Positions 1 to 11,214 of a stretch of 64,000 nt of DNA are shown in pieces (the stretch's first letter is position 1; each line of letters opens with the position of its first letter). The DNA is taken from assembly GCA_900466475.1 (NCBI GenBank), contig UBMI01000002.1:124001-188000 (forward strand). The letters run 5' to 3'. Made by a program: the position numbers and the translations under genes. The stretch is from Hyphomicrobiales bacterium. Lineage in GTDB: Bacteria; Pseudomonadota; Alphaproteobacteria; Rhizobiales; Rhizobiaceae. Under the pieces are notes generated by a model that saw nothing but the letters and a program-made list of their open reading frames with translations, did no database searches and had not been told where the DNA came from.

Positions 1-1732
<1,732 letters not shown>

Positions 1733-1759
1733 CCGTTATCCGTCCTAACCTAGGGCCCG

Positions 1760-3289
1760 TTACTGGAAAGACTTGGCGAAGCTGTCGAGAGCAGCAGTGA
1801 GCTTGCCCTTCGTCGCGTCGCTGATAGCCTTTTCCGTGCGGATCGCATCGAGGATGGCAGAGCCTTCCGAACGCAGATAGGACAACAGGCCCTGTTCAAA
1901 CTTGCCGACCTGAGCGACCGGCAGCTTGTCGAGGTAACCGTTGACGCCCGCGAAGATCACGGCGACCTGCTCTTCCGTCTTCAGTGGCGAGAACTGCGGC
2001 TGCTTCAGGAGTTCGGTCAGGCGTGCGCCGCGGTTCAGCAGACGCTGAGTAGCAGCGTCAAGGTCCGAACCGAACTGGGCGAAGGCAGCCATTTCACGAT
2101 ACTGGGCGAGTTCACCCTTGATCGAGCCGGCAACCTGCTTCATGGCCTTGATCTGAGCCGAGGAACCGACGCGGGAAACAGACAGACCGACGTTAACGGC
2201 CGGACGGATACCCTGATAGAACAGGTCGGTTTCAAGGAAGATCTGGCCGTCGGTGATCGAGATCACATTGGTCGGAATGAAGGCCGAAACGTCGTTACCC
2301 TGCGTTTCGATGACAGGAAGAGCGGTCAGCGAGCCGGCGCCCTGATCGTCGTTCATCTTCGCAGCGCGCTCGAGCAGACGCGAGTGCAGGTAGAAAACGT
2401 CGCCTGGATAGGCTTCGCGGCCCGGCGGGCGGCGCAGCAGCAGCGACATCTGGCGGTAGGAAACAGCCTGCTTGGACAGGTCGTCGTAACCGATCAGCGC
2501 GTGCATGCCGTTGTCGCGGAAATATTCGCCCATGGCGCAGCCGGCAAACGGTGCCAGATACTGCATCGGAGCCGGATCGGAAGCCGTGGCGGCAACGATG
2601 ATCGAATACTTCAGCGCGCCGCGCTCTTCGAGCACCTTGACGAACTGCGCGACGGTCGAACGCTTCTGACCGATGGCGACGTAAACGCAGTAAAGCTTCT
2701 CACCTTCCGGACCGCTCTCGTGAATGGCCTTCTGGTTGAGGAAGGCATCGAGCAGGATCGCGGTCTTGCCGGTCTGGCGGTCGCCGATGACGAGTTCGCG
2801 CTGGCCGCGGCCAACCGGGATGAGAGCGTCGATGGCCTTGAGGCCGGTCGACATCGGCTCATGAACCGACTTGCGCGGAATGATGCCCGGAGCCTTGATG
2901 TCGACGCGCGAACGGCGGGTCGCATTGATCGGGCCCTTGCCGTCGATCGGGTTGCCGAGAGCGTCGACGACACGGCCGAGCAGTTCCGGACCGACCGGAA
3001 CGTCAACGATCGCGCCAGTGCGCTTGACGGTGTCGCCTTCCTTGATGTCGCGGTCGGCGCCGAAAATAACGACACCGACATTGTCGGATTCAAGGTTGAG
3101 CGCCATGCCGCGGATGCCGCCGGGGAACTCGACCATTTCACCAGCCTGAACATTGTCCAGGCCGTAAACGCGAGCGATGCCGTCACCAACGGAGAGAACC
3201 TGACCGACTTCCGAGACTTCTGCCTCTTTGCCGAAGTTCTTGATCTGGTCTTTAAGAATTGCGGAAATTTCCGCAGCGCGGATATCCAT
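1760..3289 (-). CDS. atpA: ATP synthase F1 alpha subunit
   Basis: Non-catalytic nucleotide-binding alpha subunit of F1 ATP synthase, 509 residues. It begins [19 protein letters not shown], has the Walker [10 protein letters not shown] near residue 170 and the GQKRSTVAQ segment, and later the [29 protein letters not shown] block that is diagnostic for alpha. The start codon overlaps the last base of atpH (both at 3289), which suggests translational coupling in the atpHAGD(C) operon. Confidence 0.98.
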   Translation of the reverse strand: MDIRAAEISAILKDQIKNFGKEAEVSEVGQVLSVGDGIARVYGLDNVQAGEMVEFPGGIRGMALNLESDNVGVVIFGADRDIKEGDTVKRTGAIVDVPVGPELLGRVVDALGNPIDGKGPINATRRSRVDIKAPGIIPRKSVHEPMSTGLKAIDALIPVGRGQRELVIGDRQTGKTAILLDAFLNQKAIHESGPEGEKLYCVYVAIGQKRSTVAQFVKVLEERGALKYSIIVAATASDPAPMQYLAPFAGCAMGEYFRDNGMHALIGYDDLSKQAVSYRQMSLLLRRPPGREAYPGDVFYLHSRLLERAAKMNDDQGAGSLTALPVIETQGNDVSAFIPTNVISITDGQIFLETDLFYQGIRPAVNVGLSVSRVGSSAQIKAMKQVAGSIKGELAQYREMAAFAQFGSDLDAATQRLLNRGARLTELLKQPQFSPLKTEEQVAVIFAGVNGYLDKLPVAQVGKFEQGLLSYLRSEGSAILDAIRTEKAISDATKGKLTAALDSFAKSFQ

Positions 3290-3855
3290 CAGCCGACCTC
3301 TTTCAATGCAAGCTTAAGGGTAGAGAGTTTGGTACGAAGAGACGTGTCAATCTGACGGGACCCGACCTTGACGATCAGACCACCAAGAATTGACGGATCA
3401 ACCGTGACAGCAATCGCCACGTCTTTGCCGGTGACGCCCTTGAGCGCCGCCTTCAATTCATTTTCCTGCTCTGCCGAGAGAGCATGGGCCGAAGTGACTT
3501 CGGCAGAAATTTCGCCACGCTGGTTGGCAGCAATGATGCGGAAGGCCTTGATCATGCCCGGCAGGGCAAACAGGCGGCGGTTACGCGCCACGACCTTCAG
3601 GAAATTGGCAAAGAAACCCGAGATGCCAGCTTTTTCGCTAAGAGCGGCGATCGCCTTGAGCTGATCTTCCGCGGAAAAGACCGGGCTCAGGACAAAGCGC
3701 TTCAGGTCTTCGCTTTCGTCCAGCATGGCCTGGAAACGGTCAAGATCGGCGGTAACGCTGTCGACTGCGCGTTCTTCGAGCGCCAGCTCGAAAAGCGACG
3801 AGGCATAGCGCTCGGCAACACCAGAAGTAAGCTGGGACGTGTCTGCCACGGGCAC
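3289..3855 (-). CDS. atpH: ATP synthase F1 delta subunit
   Basis: Delta (OSCP) subunit of the peripheral stalk linking F1 to Fo, 188 residues from a GTG start. The reading frame stays open for another 67 codons upstream (to 4056). I chose the GTG because the protein then begins [25 protein letters not shown], the conserved start of rhizobial delta subunits, and because AGGGA sits just upstream as a ribosome binding site. The C-terminal region ([26 protein letters not shown]) is typical. First gene of the operon; the Fo genes are not in this window, as expected in alphaproteobacteria, where F1 and Fo are separate operons. Confidence 0.95.
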   Translation of the reverse strand: MPVADTSQLTSGVAERYASSLFELALEERAVDSVTADLDRFQAMLDESEDLKRFVLSPVFSAEDQLKAIAALSEKAGISGFFANFLKVVARNRRLFALPGMIKAFRIIAANQRGEISAEVTSAHALSAEQENELKAALKGVTGKDVAIAVTVDPSILGGLIVKVGSRQIDTSLRTKLSTLKLALKEVG

Positions 3856-3942
3856 AAATTTCCCTGATTTCAATTCAAAATCCGACTTCCGACGGGCGCC
3901 GAGTCTATGATCTTGAATTCGTTTTGATTTCCCCCAGAAATC

Positions 3943-3960
3943 GCAAGAGAAGCCTCTTGC
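3943..3960 (-). promoter_or_regulatory. Perfect hairpin in the atpH leader
   Basis: GCAAGAG and CTCTTGC are perfect inverted arms with a four-base loop, about 90-105 bases upstream of the atpH start. No T-run follows on the minus strand, so it is not a standard terminator. It may be an mRNA-stability or regulatory structure in the 5' leader of the atp operon; the function is inferred only. Confidence 0.35.
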
Positions 3961-4110
3961 TTCTTCCGAAATTCGGGGTCCGTCTAACATAGGATATCGG
4001 GACTCGCAACACGCGTAACGCCCGAATACGTGTTTCGCATGATTTTCTGTCAGCAAAATTACTGAAACGTCCTGAACTGGCCCGCGAAACGCTATAATTT
4101 CGGCTTTGGA

Positions 4111-4500
4111 TCAGCCCTGCAGGAAGCCGAATACGTGTAGCAACGGCAATGCGGCCACGGCCGCCTGCACAACCAGAAGTAAATAGTTGAGGAGCGTGCT
4201 CCCCTTATCTGACAGGATGGAAATAATGCGCGCGAAAGCCGCCATTGCGAAGGCCGCTCCGAGCGCCAGATAGGTCCAGTCCTGCGCCAGCATGATTGCG
4301 GCAACGCCGAGGCCGAGATAGAGACCGCCCATAGACCGCATCTCGCCGAAGCCCTCGCGCCGTTCGCCGCGCGGTGCGAGCCCGAAAGCCCGCATGGCAA
4401 GACCGGGCGCGAACATGATGACGAAGCCGGCAAGTGCAGTGAAAGCCGCTGCACCAAAGGCAAGCTGTTCGCTAAATTCCGTCGGGAAGTAGAATTCCAT
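4111..4500 (-). CDS. Small integral membrane protein, DUF4345-like
   Basis: 129 residues with four likely membrane segments, around residues 13-33, 56-73, 76-94 and 104-126. The central GEMRSMGGLYLGLGVA segment resembles the DUF4345 family. The ATG is preceded by AGGGGC at good spacing. A second open frame in the same region (4092-4463) is shadow coding. It lies between atpH and priA on the same strand, about 255 bp before atpH. Molecular role unknown. From memory, a rhizobial transmembrane family near this locus was linked to phage 7-7-1 infection of Agrobacterium sp. H13-3 (AGROH133_08824); I cannot confirm that this is its orthologue. Confidence 0.8.
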   Translation of the reverse strand: MEFYFPTEFSEQLAFGAAAFTALAGFVIMFAPGLAMRAFGLAPRGERREGFGEMRSMGGLYLGLGVAAIMLAQDWTYLALGAAFAMAAFARIISILSDKGSTLLNYLLLVVQAAVAALPLLHVFGFLQG

Positions 4501-4578
4501 GCCGCGCCCCTAATCGCCAGTTGATTCGGCGTTTATGCCATGATCGACGGCATCCGAAAACGCTGAGACTGCAACGAT

Positions 4579-6795
4579 CTACAGGAAGCTCTGCGGATCG
4601 ATGTCAAGCTGCACCTGAATCGAACCTCGCTCCTTCGGTGATTGCGACAGCATTGCCCGCAGATAGGCCTGCATGTCCGAGTTCCGGCGCCCATGGATCA
4701 GCAGCCGGAAACGATGGCGTCCGCGCACCAGCGCCAACGGCGCCTCTGCTGGGCCGAGAACGGAAATGCCCGCAACCTGCGGTGCGGCATTGCGCATGCC
4801 GCGCGCATGGTTTTCCGCATCGTGCCGCGTATCGGCTGAAACGATGATGGAGGCGAGCCTGCCGAAGGGCGGAAGGATTGCGCGCTCGCGCTCGCTGATC
4901 TCGCGTTCGTAAAAGGCTCGCGCGTCGCCGGAGACGATGGCCTGCATGACCGGATGTTGCGGCTGATAGGTCTGAAGCAGCCCATGGCTCTTGAGGCCGG
5001 TTCGCCCGGCGCGTCCGGTGACCTGCGAAAGAAGCTGGAAAGTCCGCTCGGCAGCACGCGGATCACCGTTGGCGAGGCCAAGATCCGAATCGACGATGCC
5101 AACCAGTGTCATCAGCGGAAAGTTATGGCCCTTTGCAACAAGCTGCGTGCCGATGACGATATCCGCCTCGCCCTTAGCGATGGCGTCGAGTTCCAGCCTC
5201 AGCCGTTTCACCCCACCCATGATGTCGGACGAGAGCACGATGGTGCGCGCATCCGGAAAATGTCGTTCTACTTCTTCAGCGATACGTTCCACGCCGGGAC
5301 CACAGGCGACGAGATGGTCGAGCGTTCCGCATTCCGGGCAGGCTTCGGGTGTCGGTTCGGAATAACCGCACTGATGGCATTGAAGCTGCCGACGGAACCG
5401 GTGCTCCACCAGCCAGCTCGAACATTGCGGGCACTGGAAACGATGGCCGCAGACACGGCAGAGCGTCAGCGGCGCATAACCGCGGCGATTGAGAAATAGC
5501 AGCGCCTGCTCGCCCTTCTCCACCGTCTTGCCGATCGCCCGGATCAGAACCGGCGACAGGAATCCGCCGCGCTCCGGCGCATGGCGTCTCATGTCGACCA
5601 GATGCAGGTCGGGCAGTGCGGCATCGCCGAAACGCGTCGGCAGATGGATCGTGCTGTAGCGTCCGCTCTGGCCGTTGACCTGGCTTTCAACCGAGGGCGT
5701 CGCCGAAACGAGCACCAGTGGAAAATCGCCGATCCGCGCCCGCACGACCGCCATGTCTCGCGCATTGTAATAGACGCGGTCTTCCTGTTTGTAGGCAGGA
5801 TCGTGCTCTTCATCGACGATGATGAGGCCGAGATCCTCGAAAGGCAGAAACAGCGCCGAGCGCGCACCGGCCACGACCCGCACCTCGCCTGTCACCGCCT
5901 GCCGCCAGACCTTTTCACGCATACGCGGAGCAAGATCGGAATGCCACTCGGCCGGTTTCGCACCGAACCGATCCTGGAAACGTTCGAGAAAACTGGCAGT
6001 GAGGGCGATTTCCGGCAGCAGGATCAGCACCTGTTGGCCCCGCCTCAGCGTCTCGGCAATCGCTTCGAAATAGACTTCCGTCTTTCCGGAACCGGTTACG
6101 CCATCGATCAGCGATACCGCAAATTCCCCCTTGCGCACTTCGTCCAGGATTTCGTCGGCCGCCTCCTTCTGCGGCCCCTCGAGGCGGGAGCCGATAAAAT
6201 CAGGATCGGGTCTGGCAACGACAGGTGGCGGCTGCAGGAAGATGGTCTCGAAAATGCCCTGCGCGATCAGCCCGTCAACGACGCTTGTGGAAACACCGGC
6301 AGCATGCGCAAGGCCGATGCGTGTCCAGGACACCCCGTCCGCAGCGGTATCGAGCACGCGGGCGCGCGCTGGCGTCATCCGCTCCGGCTCGCCGCCGACG
6401 AAGCGCAATCCTTCCACCATCGGCTCCGGCTCGAAGGCATTCGGCGCCCTCAGCGCCATGCGCGCCACAAGTCCCGGCGGCGAAAGCGTATAGGCGGCCA
6501 CCCAGTCGATGAAATCCCGCATCTCCTTGTTGAGTGGCGGGCAATCGAAGACGTGCGTGATGGGTCTGAGCTTCTTGGGATCGACACCATCTTCGCCACC
6601 GTCCCAGACGACGCCGATCACCTGGCGCGGGCCAAGCGGCACCTGCACGACCGAGCCGGGCTCGACCGCCATGCCTTCAGGCACCGAGTAGGAATAGGGC
6701 CTTGGCGCCGGCATCGGCACCAGTACCGGAACCGTGCGGTTCACGGGCGGGGCCTCGAAAAGCGCGCCAAAGAGATCGGACGAATCTGTGCTCAT
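4579..6795 (-). CDS. priA: Primosomal protein N' (replication restart helicase PriA)
   Basis: 3'-to-5' DNA helicase that reloads the replisome at stalled forks. From the ATG at 6795 it has 738 residues. The frame extends 16 codons upstream to a TTG at 6843, but the ATG (MSTDSSDLFGALFE) fits the family better. Order of features: N-terminal DNA-binding domain, Walker A GVTGSGKTEVY, DEEHDPAYKQED helicase box, zinc-binding CRVCGHRFQCPQC and CHQCG...CPECG pairs, then GTQLVAKGHNFP and the GRAGR helicase motif. It lies 54 bp downstream of the ATPase gene ending at 6850 on the same strand, so the two may be co-transcribed. Confidence 0.97.
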   Translation of the reverse strand: MSTDSSDLFGALFEAPPVNRTVPVLVPMPAPRPYSYSVPEGMAVEPGSVVQVPLGPRQVIGVVWDGGEDGVDPKKLRPITHVFDCPPLNKEMRDFIDWVAAYTLSPPGLVARMALRAPNAFEPEPMVEGLRFVGGEPERMTPARARVLDTAADGVSWTRIGLAHAAGVSTSVVDGLIAQGIFETIFLQPPPVVARPDPDFIGSRLEGPQKEAADEILDEVRKGEFAVSLIDGVTGSGKTEVYFEAIAETLRRGQQVLILLPEIALTASFLERFQDRFGAKPAEWHSDLAPRMREKVWRQAVTGEVRVVAGARSALFLPFEDLGLIIVDEEHDPAYKQEDRVYYNARDMAVVRARIGDFPLVLVSATPSVESQVNGQSGRYSTIHLPTRFGDAALPDLHLVDMRRHAPERGGFLSPVLIRAIGKTVEKGEQALLFLNRRGYAPLTLCRVCGHRFQCPQCSSWLVEHRFRRQLQCHQCGYSEPTPEACPECGTLDHLVACGPGVERIAEEVERHFPDARTIVLSSDIMGGVKRLRLELDAIAKGEADIVIGTQLVAKGHNFPLMTLVGIVDSDLGLANGDPRAAERTFQLLSQVTGRAGRTGLKSHGLLQTYQPQHPVMQAIVSGDARAFYEREISERERAILPPFGRLASIIVSADTRHDAENHARGMRNAAPQVAGISVLGPAEAPLALVRGRHRFRLLIHGRRNSDMQAYLRAMLSQSPKERGSIQVQLDIDPQSFL

Positions 6796-6849
6796 CGCGG
6801 CAGACCATGCCCGCAACGGCCGAAAAATGGAACCCGCCGACAATGAGGC

Positions 6850-7995
6850 TTATTCGTCATCATCGTCTTCACCGGCGATCGCTCCCGTCAGCCGCATGCC
6901 TTCAATCCAGGTGGCGCCATTCTCGCGGATAACCTTTCGCGGGCGAACGCCGCAGCGTTCGCGCACGGCCTCGGCCAGTTGCACCGAATGGGTGACAATC
7001 CAGACCTGAGTGCTTTTCGACGCTTCGGCGATCATATCGGCAAGCGGCACGAGCATATCGGGATGCAGGCTCGCCTCCGGCTCGTTCAGGGCGATGAGCG
7101 CCGGCAGACGATAAGAGAGCAATGCGGCCGCAAGGCCGAGGAAGCGGATCTGGCCATCGGACAGCTCGCGCGGATGGAAGACGCGGTGCGGAAAATCCGG
7201 AAGCATCAACCCGAACTCGGCCGTCTCGCCCGGTTCCGACACGACAAGCCTCGCCCCACCGAGCGCAGATGCCAGGATACGGTCAAGCTCGACCGTATCC
7301 TGCCGGATATGTGCAAGCGTTGCAAAGACGGCGGCGAGATTGGATCCGTCCTCATCCAGAATCGGGCTGGTGACCGGGAGACAGGGGTGGCGAAGCGGAG
7401 ACGCCCTGTCGGTACGAAAACCGTGGAAGAAGCGCCAGTTGTTGACAATGCGGCGGAAGGCAGCAACCTCGGGGAAATGGCCGGCATCCCCAAGGAGCGC
7501 GATCGCGGTTTCAGAGGTCAGGGCTTCGTCCGGATAATCCTGCATCCGTCCTGCAGCGTCGCGGACGGAGATGCCAGGACCGGCACGTCTCATCATCGTC
7601 ACTGCGCGTCGACCGGTTTCGACGGACAGTTCTTCGGCTTTGATCTGCGGCTCCAGCGCGAATCCGGCCGCCGCCGGCGGACGCAGCCCTGCCTCGACAT
7701 GATATCGGAATGTGACGGCGCGCTCCTCGTCGACGATCTCGACCTCGAGACGGATTCGAGCAGGCCCATCGGACGTGCGGCGTGATCCTGACCAGAGGGC
7801 CGATAACATCCCGCCCTCTGCCGCTAGTTCGTAGCCCAACCGCCCGCGAACCGCCGCCTGCACAAGCTGCAGCGCACGATAGAGATTGGACTTGCCGACG
7901 CCGTTTTCGCCGAGGAACAGCGTGGTGTCCGCCAGATCCATGCGGATCGAGCGCAGCGACCGGTAATTTTTGGCAAACATGGAGCGAAGACGCAT
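6850..7995 (-). CDS. AAA/SMC-like ATPase (RecF-type predicted ATPase)
   Basis: 381-residue ATPase of the RecF/SMC/AAA_21 type. It opens MRLRSMFAKNYRSLRSI, a typical N terminus for ATPases that act near DNA, followed by the Walker A motif GENGVGKSN near residues 29-37. Near the C terminus are LSDGQIRFLGLAAAL (ABC-type signature-like) and ALNEPEASLHPD (Walker B) plus WIVTHSVQLAEAV (switch histidine). There is no room for a Toprim nuclease domain, so it is not a full OLD nuclease. It precedes priA on the same strand. Substrate and partner unknown. Confidence 0.85.
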   Translation of the reverse strand: MRLRSMFAKNYRSLRSIRMDLADTTLFLGENGVGKSNLYRALQLVQAAVRGRLGYELAAEGGMLSALWSGSRRTSDGPARIRLEVEIVDEERAVTFRYHVEAGLRPPAAAGFALEPQIKAEELSVETGRRAVTMMRRAGPGISVRDAAGRMQDYPDEALTSETAIALLGDAGHFPEVAAFRRIVNNWRFFHGFRTDRASPLRHPCLPVTSPILDEDGSNLAAVFATLAHIRQDTVELDRILASALGGARLVVSEPGETAEFGLMLPDFPHRVFHPRELSDGQIRFLGLAAALLSYRLPALIALNEPEASLHPDMLVPLADMIAEASKSTQVWIVTHSVQLAEAVRERCGVRPRKVIRENGATWIEGMRLTGAIAGEDDDDE

Positions 7996-8020
7996 GTCTT
8001 CGCTTTAGCGCAAAGCAACG

Positions 8021-8965
8021 CTAAAAAGAATGGGCGGCAACGGGCTCCCGCAACGGCTGCGCGGAGACGGGCACGAACTGCGCATTCCCATCAGCCGCCA
8101 TATCGTGGACCGTTAGCTTTTCCAGCGCCTTCGTCACCTCGGTCAGGTCGCCGTCAAGCTGTTCGGCAGGAATGAGATTGCCGATGACGAAATCGAAGCG
8201 ATCGCCCTTCTTGTTCAGAAGCTCGTGGAAGACGGTCATATCGCGCAACTCGGTCGACCATTTGGCAAACCAGTAGAACAGACCGGAATTGCGCGCCGTC
8301 ACATGAACGGGAAGAATCGGCAGGCCGTATTTGCGGGCGAGACCGACAGCAGAGGTTTTCCACGGCCGCTCGTTCAGCCTTCCATTCGCCCAGTAGGCGA
8401 TGCGGCCGGAAGGAAACAGCACCGTCGCCTTGCCCTCCTTCACGGCATGGTTGGTCAGCTGCAGCGTCTCGCGCGTCTTGAGCTTGCTCTTGAATTCCTC
8501 GCGCCACTCGACCGGAATGATTATTTCCGCAAAGCGCGGATTGACGCGCACCGCATCACGATTGGCAAAGAACATCATATCCGGCCGACGCGTCTTCAGG
8601 AGATCAAAGACAGCCACGCCATCGGCAATACCGGTCGGATGGTTGCTGACGAGGATGAAACCGCCGGACGCCGGAATGCGCTCGCCATTGGTGACGTTGA
8701 TGTCGAGCTTCAGCAGGTTGCTCATATATTCGAACGACTGAAAGCCCGGCATATTGGCAACGTCGCTGGCGAATTCGATCGCCCTGTTATAGCGCAGCAG
8801 AGTGTAGAGAAACGGCCGGAGGACCGGCCAGAGCGGATGCCGGACGATCTTCTGTCCACGCTCGGCAATCAGCGTATCGACGATATGGCCGGGTTTTCCG
8901 TGTGAGACCAGGGCGATCGCTTCCGCAAGCTGTCCGAAAGCCGTCATGGAGTCGCGCCGTGCCAT
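8021..8965 (-). CDS. Lysophospholipid acyltransferase family protein (PlsC-like)
   Basis: 314 residues. SNHPTGIADG near residues 107-116 matches the glycerolipid acyltransferase box H-x4-D, and FPSGRIAYW supplies the later substrate-binding block. It therefore probably moves a fatty acyl chain to a glycerol or amino-acid lipid head group at the inner membrane. It may be a PlsC paralogue or belong to the OlsA/haemolysin-like acyltransferase group; I cannot tell which. CAGGA lies before the ATG. It lies 25 bp upstream of the ATPase gene on the same strand and is divergent from xerC. Confidence 0.85.
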   Translation of the reverse strand: MARRDSMTAFGQLAEAIALVSHGKPGHIVDTLIAERGQKIVRHPLWPVLRPFLYTLLRYNRAIEFASDVANMPGFQSFEYMSNLLKLDINVTNGERIPASGGFILVSNHPTGIADGVAVFDLLKTRRPDMMFFANRDAVRVNPRFAEIIIPVEWREEFKSKLKTRETLQLTNHAVKEGKATVLFPSGRIAYWANGRLNERPWKTSAVGLARKYGLPILPVHVTARNSGLFYWFAKWSTELRDMTVFHELLNKKGDRFDFVIGNLIPAEQLDGDLTEVTKALEKLTVHDMAADGNAQFVPVSAQPLREPVAAHSF

Positions 8966-9050
8966 AAAAATTCCTGTCTTATAGGAGCTGTAAGCTATCT
9001 CAGCGAATTATGATCGATACATGACAAGGGTTTGGCAAGCATTAGCAATT

Positions 9051-9084
9051 CCATAACGCCACTGTTCCAGAATTGGCATTATGG
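9051..9084. promoter_or_regulatory. Inverted repeat in the divergent promoter region before xerC
   Basis: CCATAACGCCA (9051-9061) and TGGCATTATGG (9074-9084) form an 11-bp dyad with one mismatch around a 12-base spacer, between the divergent acyltransferase and xerC starts. It could be a regulator-binding site or a hairpin in the xerC leader. The arms are seen directly; the function is inferred. Confidence 0.4.
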
Positions 9085-9108
9085 AAATCAAATTCAAGAG
9101 CCCTGGCC

Positions 9109-10044
9109 ATGAATGAACTCCTGATCATCGCCGATCCGCACCTGATGACGGAACGCCGCGCCTGGCTCGAAAACCTGGCCCGCGAACGCCGTCTTTCCGG
9201 ACATACGCTCGATGCTTACGAGCGCGACACACGCCAGTTCCTGACCTTCATGACCGGTCACCTCGGCGGCCCCACGACTCTGCGCGACGTCGAGGCGCTG
9301 CGCCCGGCAGACTTCCGCGCCTTTCTGGCCGCCCGCCGCAAGGAAGGTTCCGGTGCCCGTTCCGTGGCTCGCAATCTCGCCGGCATTCGCTCTTTCCTGC
9401 GTCACCTTGAAAAGAAGGGTCTCGTCAATGCAGCAGGGGCGAGCGCGGTGCGCTCACCGAAGCAACCGAAATCTCTCCCGAAGCCCCTGTCGGACAAACA
9501 GGCCATCGCCGCGGTCAGCAATGAATCGCAGCTCCATGACGAGCCATGGATTGCCGCGCGCGACGCCGCCGTCATGACGTTGCTTTACGGCTGCGGCCTG
9601 CGCATTTCTGAAGCGCTCGACCTGACGCCCGCCGATGTCAGGACCGGCACCACCACGCTGCGCATCACCGGTAAAGGCAACAAGACGCGCCTCGTGCCGC
9701 TGCTGCCAGTCGTCCTTGAAGCTGTCGCTAAATACCGGCAGCTCTGCCCTATTCATCTTGACGAAGGCGAGCCGCTCTTTCGTGGTTCCCGCGGCGGCAA
9801 ACTGCAGCCAGCGATTATTCAGCGGGCCATGCAGAAGCTGCGCGGCGCCTTTGGCCTGCCCGAGACTGCCACCCCGCATGCGCTGCGCCACTCCTTCGCC
9901 ACGCATCTGCTGGCCGGTGGCGGCGATCTGCGTACCATCCAGGAATTGCTCGGCCATGCCAGTCTTTCCACCACACAGGTCTATACCGGCGTCGATGCAT
10001 CAAGGCTCCTGGAGGTATATGATAGGGCGCATCCACGCGCATAA
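9109..10044 (+). CDS. xerC: Tyrosine recombinase XerC
   Basis: Site-specific recombinase that resolves chromosome dimers at dif together with XerD. 311 residues from ATG 9109; a TTG-started extension to 9073 is possible but unlikely. It has an N-terminal SAM-like core-binding domain (ERRLSGHTLDAYERDTRQFL) and the catalytic set: Arg about residue 165 in CGLRISEAL, Lys in GKGNKTR, HALRHSF, GHASLSTTQVY with nucleophile Tyr about residue 292. XerC rather than XerD is inferred from the priA neighbourhood and overall N-terminal sequence. Confidence 0.92.
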   Translation: MNELLIIADPHLMTERRAWLENLARERRLSGHTLDAYERDTRQFLTFMTGHLGGPTTLRDVEALRPADFRAFLAARRKEGSGARSVARNLAGIRSFLRHLEKKGLVNAAGASAVRSPKQPKSLPKPLSDKQAIAAVSNESQLHDEPWIAARDAAVMTLLYGCGLRISEALDLTPADVRTGTTTLRITGKGNKTRLVPLLPVVLEAVAKYRQLCPIHLDEGEPLFRGSRGGKLQPAIIQRAMQKLRGAFGLPETATPHALRHSFATHLLAGGGDLRTIQELLGHASLSTTQVYTGVDASRLLEVYDRAHPRA

Positions 10045-10131
10045 GCCTTCGTTAACGCTGTCTCTTAAAGGAATATGCGCAAGCCCGGCGTAGAGCATGA
10101 GGCTTGAAGCACATGTGACCGGATTACCATC

Positions 10132-11208
10132 ATGACGATATCCATCGGCCACCGCACTTTCCACATCGCGCAGTCGGGCAATATCCTGCTCTGGCTGATC
10201 GCCGCCTTTCACATGCTGCTGGCCGCCGCATTGCTTGCAGTCATCTTCTCGGTCACGCCGGCCGATGCCGCTGAAGACAGCTGCGGCGGAAAGGACCTTC
10301 TCAGCGAGCTGCAGCAGAACGAACCGGCCCGCTATGCCGAGGCGGTGAAAGAGGCAGATGCCACCCCGAACGGCAAAGGTATTTTCTGGAAGATCGAGAA
10401 GCCCGGTCTTAAGCCCTCCTGGCTCCTCGGCACCATGCACGTCACCGATCCACGCGTCCTGAACCTGCCGCCCCGCGCGCAGGAAGCCCATGATGGCGCC
10501 GACACGATCGTCATTGAATCCGACGAAATCCTCGATGAGAAGAAGGCCACTGCATCGCTTCTGATGAGGCCGGACCTGATGATGTTCACGGACGGCACGA
10601 CTATCGAAAAGCTTCTTTCGCCCGAGGACTATACCCGCCTCGAGGACGGACTGAAGCAGCGCGGCATCCCGCTCTCGGCCGTTTCGCGCATGCGTCCCTG
10701 GATGATCGCAAGCGCCGTCGCTCTTCCCGCCTGTGAAATGGCCCGCAAGGCCAAGGGCGTGCAGTTTCTCGACCAGAAGATCGCAGCCGATGCGGCCACG
10801 GAAGGCAAACAGGTCAAGGGGCTCGAAACCCTGGCCGAACAGTTGCAGGCCATGGCCGAGCTACCGACCGAGTTTCATCTGAAGTCGCTGATCGAAACTC
10901 TGGAACTCGGAGCCAAGATGAATGATGTCGTCGAGACCATGACCGACATTTATCTCTCCGGCGATATCGGCATGACCATGCCCATGCTGAAGACCGTCAC
11001 GCCCGAAGGCAGCGAAGAAGACAGCGATTATGCCGCCTTCGAGCAACGCATCATCCTCGACCGCAACAAGGTGATGGCCGAACGTGCCGCACCGATCCTC
11101 GCCAACGGCAACGTCTTCATGGCCGTCGGCGCCCTTCACCTGCCGGGCAAGGAAGGCGTCATCGAATTGCTGCGCCAGCAGGGCTTCACCGTCACCGCGG
11201 TTAACTGA
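10132..11208 (+). CDS. TraB/GumN family protein, membrane-anchored or exported
   Basis: 358 residues. An N-terminal hydrophobic stretch (about residues 18-45, ending PADAAEDSC) suggests a signal peptide or membrane anchor. The family is recognised from the paired GxxH motifs LLGTMHV (about residue 100) and VGALHLPG near the C terminus, which in the TraB/Tiki clan are metal ligands of proposed metalloproteases. It lies 87 bp after xerC on the same strand and ends 6 bp before the convergent cytochrome b561 stop. No substrate can be proposed; the protease role is family-level inference. Confidence 0.85.
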   Translation: MTISIGHRTFHIAQSGNILLWLIAAFHMLLAAALLAVIFSVTPADAAEDSCGGKDLLSELQQNEPARYAEAVKEADATPNGKGIFWKIEKPGLKPSWLLGTMHVTDPRVLNLPPRAQEAHDGADTIVIESDEILDEKKATASLLMRPDLMMFTDGTTIEKLLSPEDYTRLEDGLKQRGIPLSAVSRMRPWMIASAVALPACEMARKAKGVQFLDQKIAADAATEGKQVKGLETLAEQLQAMAELPTEFHLKSLIETLELGAKMNDVVETMTDIYLSGDIGMTMPMLKTVTPEGSEEDSDYAAFEQRIILDRNKVMAERAAPILANGNVFMAVGALHLPGKEGVIELLRQQGFTVTAVN

Positions 11209-11214
11209 CCGCCT

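Noticed and set aside
3856..4056. A 67-codon N-terminal extension of AtpH
   Set aside because: The GTG at 3855 has a ribosome binding site and gives the known rhizobial N terminus and the usual length.
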